Notes under the pieces: model-generated
Told to the model about the DNA's origin: nothing
Database searches by the model: none
Seen by the model: the letters and a program-made list of their open reading frames with translations, nothing else
Shown: positions 61,003-64,000 of the stretch, piece after piece
How positions within the stretch are numbered: position 1 is the first letter of the stretch
Layout: each line of letters begins with the position of its first letter
NCBI GenBank assembly: GCA_030430205.1
Contig: JAUIGE010000032.1
Location: 1 to 64,000, forward strand
Direction: 5' to 3'
Source of the DNA: Bacteroidia bacterium
GTDB taxonomy: Bacteria > Bacteroidota > Bacteroidia > J057
Length of the DNA: 64,000 nucleotides
Position numbers and translations under genes: made by a program

Positions 61003-64000
61003 ATGAAAGGCATTTTTTTCTTTTTGGTTCTCTCTTTTTCTGTTGGTCTTTTTGCACAAAAAGGACCGCTGACAAAACGATTGGAAGATGCCCAAAAGCT
61101 GTATGAGGCGGAAAATTATGAGGCCTATAAGGCGGAGATTTTCAGCCTGCTGGGCCACCCGCGGGCAAAACAGGAAGCGGGGCTTTACAGAAAATTGCTG
61201 ATAGAAGCGGGCTACGTTTTGATTGATTTTGTGGCTTTTGAGGAAGCATTCGACTACTATGAGCAAGCCCTGGCCTACCAGGAAAAAGGCCGTGATATTC
61301 ACGACAGTACCCTGGCCACGATCTACAACGATATGGGCTATATCCGGGGGCGGCAGTCCAAATTTCAGGAGCAACTTGCCCTCTACCAAAAGGCGCTGGA
61401 ATACCGCCTGAAAATATATGGTGAAAACCACCCGGAGACAGCCCGAAGCTACAACAACATCGGCTCCTGCTACGGCAGAATGCGCCAATATGACCAGCAG
61501 CTCATTTATTTCAAAAAAGCCCTCGCAATCCGGCTGGAAACCCTGGGAGAATCCCATGAGCAAACCGCCCTTTCCTACAACAACCTGGGATTTTGTTATG
61601 GCAGGCTGGGAGACTACGATCAGGAGCTGGCCTATTATCTGAAAGCCCTTCAGCTTCGGAAGGAGATTTATGGCGAAAATCACTCCATCGTTGCGCGTAC
61701 CCTCGGAAATATTGGTTTCCACTACCACAATATCGGCCAATCCGACAAGGCCATAGGCTTTTTTGAAGAATCCTATCGGATTTATAGCGGGATTTTTGGC
61801 CCCAACCACCCCGAAGGCGCTCGCATGCAGGAGAACATTGGCACAGCCTATGGACGTTTGGGCTACCTCGACAAATGCCTTTTGTACCTCAATGATGCCC
61901 TGGAAGTCGATCAAAAATATTTTGGAGAAGAATCCGAGGAGGTTGTTCAAAATGTGAATAACCAGGCGGTTTTTTCATTTGAATTGGGCGAATATGCGCA
62001 GGCGGTTTCGCTCTTTCAGCGATCTCTTGACATCAGCAAAAGCCTGTGGGGCGAAAAGTCCAAAATGGTCGTCAACCGTATGTCCAAGCTTGCTGTCGCC
62101 CATTTTTATCTGGGAAACTACCCGCAAAGCCTTCAAATCTACAATGAGGCCCTTGCCATCGATTTACAAATCGACAGCGAGCCCCATTACGATCAGGCCG
62201 AAATCTATTACCGTAAAGGGATGCTCTACCTCAAATTGGATTCGCTGGAAAAAGCCCAAAAGAATCTGTGGGAAGCCAAAAGGCAGTTTGCGATATTGGA
62301 GGAAGTAGACAGAATGAGTACTACTTATCAGGGAATGGCCTCCTATTTTCAGCGGAAAAATAGCTTCGATTCTGCTTTGTACCATTACAACCTGGCCATA
62401 CAGATGTTGATTCCCTCTTTTTCCTGGAAAAAGCTGTATGAAAATCCTGAAAAGGAAAGCCTGCTTTCAGATAATATACTGATGGATGCCTTGATCGGTA
62501 AAGGAGAGGCCCTTATGGCCTATGGAAAATTTTCTGCCAAAGAAAAATACCTGGAATATGCCCTGGAAACCTTTCCGCTCGCCATAGAAATCATCGAAAA
62601 AAGACGGGTGGAGCGAGGCGAAAAAACCAGGCAAAAATTGGGTGCTGACATCAGGCAGGTCTTTTCGCTGATTATTCAGGCAGCAGGCCAGCTGTATGAG
62701 CAAAGCGAAGATGCAGGGTATAAACAAATTGCATTTGAAGCGATGGAAAGCAGCCGCGCTTACGCCTTGCGTGAGCAAATCCATCTGGAACAGCTAGATG
62801 CTTTTGCCGATTTGCCGGACAGTCTCCTGCAACAGGATCGGGCTTTGAAACAGGAATTGGTTTTTTATCAAAATAAAATCAAAGACGAGCAGGCAAAGCG
62901 CAATGACAGCGCAAAAATAAGCTTATGGAGGAGCCTACTGGTGGAAAAGCAGTTGAAGCGGGATCAGTTGCTTGAGAAGTTATCTCAAAACTATCCGCGT
63001 TATTTTGCCCTAAAACACAGCCTGCCCGGCATTTCTCTTTCTCAAAGTGCACTCGATCTGGCTAAGAGAAATAGCTGCCTGCTCAGCTACTTTCGGGCTG
63101 ATAGCCAGCTATATGCCCTGATCCTTTCTTCCAAAGGCAGCCAGCTTGCAAGCTTGCCTTTGCCCTCCGATTTTGACGATCTCCTACAGGCATACCTCAA
63201 TGAATTGAGGCAGCCCGATCTGCAGGCAGATCCCCTGGCGGCCTACGGCCGCTTTTGCCGCAGCTCCCATCAGTTGTACCAACTGCTGATCGCGCCTGTC
63301 AGGGACTTTTTGCCCGAAGGCAAAAAACTCATCATCATTCCTGATGGCAAGTTGGGCTACATTCCTTTCGAATGCCTGATAGAGCAGCTGCCCGCCGAAG
63401 CCGACAAGGTCGATTATGCGCGGCTTCCTTATTTGCTCAAGAGCTTTGAGATAGGCTATTCGTACCACATCCGCTATCCCGAACAGCGGGAAAGTGACAA
63501 AAAAATGCGCTATCTGGCTTTTGCGCCAGCCTTTGGAAGCCATCTGAAGGGGGACAGCCTGCGGCAGCGCCTGCCAGCCCTGCGCTATGCGCAGGAGGAG
63601 ATTGCAGCTTTGGCGCATTACTTTGAAGGTCAAAGCTATGAGCAGGAACAGGCCACGGAGCTTGCTTTCAAAGAACAGGCGAGCTTTTTTCCATTGCTTC
63701 ATCTGGCTACACATAGTTGGGTTTCGGATGGCGAAAAAGGAAGTTCCTATCTTCTCTTTAGCGGCAGTAAGGACAGCCTGGAAGACGGCAGGCTGCATAG
63801 CTACGAACTCTACAATATGCGGCTCTCAGCCGATATGGCTGTGCTCAGCGCCTGCAATACAGGCGTGGGCCAACTCCAGGAGGGAGAAGGGATCATGAGC
63901 ATGGCTCATGCTTTTGCCTATGCCGGATGCCCCAGCATCCTAATGAGCCTGTGGCAGGTAAATGACCATACCACAGCCCAGCTGATTGGGCAATTTTATG
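61003..64000 (+). CDS. Secreted TPR-CHAT caspase-like protease (3' end outside window)
   Basis: At least 999 residues; the frame is open to the window edge. Signal peptide about 1-19 (MKGIFFFLVLSFSVGLFAQ). Residues about 30-480 are TPRs of the 42-residue kinesin-light-chain type (YGENHPETARSYNNIGSCYG). A coiled region (about 590-660) leads into a CHAT domain (about 700 to the end) with the caspase-like dyad: His in LHLATHSWVS and Cys in VLSACNTGVG. The signal peptide places the protease in the periplasm or beyond, unlike cytoplasmic Craspase-type CHAT proteins. Substrate unknown. Confidence 0.92.
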   Translation, partial: MKGIFFFLVLSFSVGLFAQKGPLTKRLEDAQKLYEAENYEAYKAEIFSLLGHPRAKQEAGLYRKLLIEAGYVLIDFVAFEEAFDYYEQALAYQEKGRDIHDSTLATIYNDMGYIRGRQSKFQEQLALYQKALEYRLKIYGENHPETARSYNNIGSCYGRMRQYDQQLIYFKKALAIRLETLGESHEQTALSYNNLGFCYGRLGDYDQELAYYLKALQLRKEIYGENHSIVARTLGNIGFHYHNIGQSDKAIGFFEESYRIYSGIFGPNHPEGARMQENIGTAYGRLGYLDKCLLYLNDALEVDQKYFGEESEEVVQNVNNQAVFSFELGEYAQAVSLFQRSLDISKSLWGEKSKMVVNRMSKLAVAHFYLGNYPQSLQIYNEALAIDLQIDSEPHYDQAEIYYRKGMLYLKLDSLEKAQKNLWEAKRQFAILEEVDRMSTTYQGMASYFQRKNSFDSALYHYNLAIQMLIPSFSWKKLYENPEKESLLSDNILMDALIGKGEALMAYGKFSAKEKYLEYALETFPLAIEIIEKRRVERGEKTRQKLGADIRQVFSLIIQAAGQLYEQSEDAGYKQIAFEAMESSRAYALREQIHLEQLDAFADLPDSLLQQDRALKQELVFYQNKIKDEQAKRNDSAKISLWRSLLVEKQLKRDQLLEKLSQNYPRYFALKHSLPGISLSQSALDLAKRNSCLLSYFRADSQLYALILSSKGSQLASLPLPSDFDDLLQAYLNELRQPDLQADPLAAYGRFCRSSHQLYQLLIAPVRDFLPEGKKLIIIPDGKLGYIPFECLIEQLPAEADKVDYARLPYLLKSFEIGYSYHIRYPEQRESDKKMRYLAFAPAFGSHLKGDSLRQRLPALRYAQEEIAALAHYFEGQSYEQEQATELAFKEQASFFPLLHLATHSWVSDGEKGSSYLLFSGSKDSLEDGRLHSYELYNMRLSADMAVLSACNTGVGQLQEGEGIMSMAHAFAYAGCPSILMSLWQVNDHTTAQLIGQFY

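Noticed and set aside
27130-64000. tRNA or rRNA genes
   Set aside because: No cloverleaf-like or conserved rRNA sequence was noticed in the intergenic regions, all of which are under 300 bases.

Overview
The window looks like chromosome of a Bacteroidota bacterium, most like the Saprospiria (Lewinella/Haliscomenobacter-type). The signs are proteins ending in type IX secretion (T9SS) type A sorting domains, one-chain hybrid histidine kinase/AraC regulators, two-component propeller (Y_Y_Y) sensors, a DUF5117-type zinc metalloprotease, a Haem_bd protein, promoter-like TAnnTTTG elements, TTG starts and a general lack of Shine-Dalgarno sequences. No rRNA, tRNA, CRISPR array or insertion sequence was seen.

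Positions 1-26922 (all minus strand) form an unusual block. The same cassette occurs three times: a membrane-linked or cytoplasmic hybrid kinase with a C-terminal AraC DNA-binding domain, followed by a giant secreted HYR-repeat protein. The cassettes are K1 (5144-8023) then A (1-5016, C-terminus outside the window), S2 plus K2 (13110-18470) then B (8190-12875), and K3 (24061-26922) then C (18557-23941). A, B and C share an almost constant rear half (HYR repeats, DUF5011-like, Ig-like and, in B and C, a T9SS tail) but have different heads. A and C also carry a foreign domain spliced into the middle of an HYR repeat: a seven-blade RCC1-like propeller in A and a jelly-roll-like domain in C. Upstream of each adhesin is a direct repeat with exactly 21 bp periodicity, as expected for an AraC-type activator. 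I propose three paralogous sense-and-display systems, each with its own regulator.

Positions 27121-64000 are mostly ordinary genes: pirin, a leucine-rich repeat protein, gltX (with an insertion of about 80 residues before the KMSKS-like loop), a coiled-coil membrane protein, enoyl-CoA hydratase, an FKBP/TPR/histidine kinase operon, aminotransferase, a LacI regulator, an Lhr-type helicase, a haem-binding protein, phosphoesterase and HAD hydrolase, Uma2, a TipA-like MerR regulator, an LppC/YraM-like lipoprotein, WG-repeat protein, PlsC, a Dabb lipoprotein, a metzincin protease, rpsP-rimM, a T9SS propeller protein, a TetR-like/ABC1 kinase pair, a MORN protein, a two-gene AAA ATPase/TOPRIM pair that could be a defence module, a universal stress protein, a DUF1569 protein and a truncated TPR-CHAT protease.

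Several families of short degenerate tandem repeats run through the window: R1, heptamers around CGAAACC/CAAAACC; R2, heptamers around GGCAGTT; R3, octamers around GAGGATTA; R4, around GACGCAGAT. Intergenic copies usually begin right behind a stop codon. R1 and R2 also sit in frame in the same HATPase loop of the three hybrid kinases.
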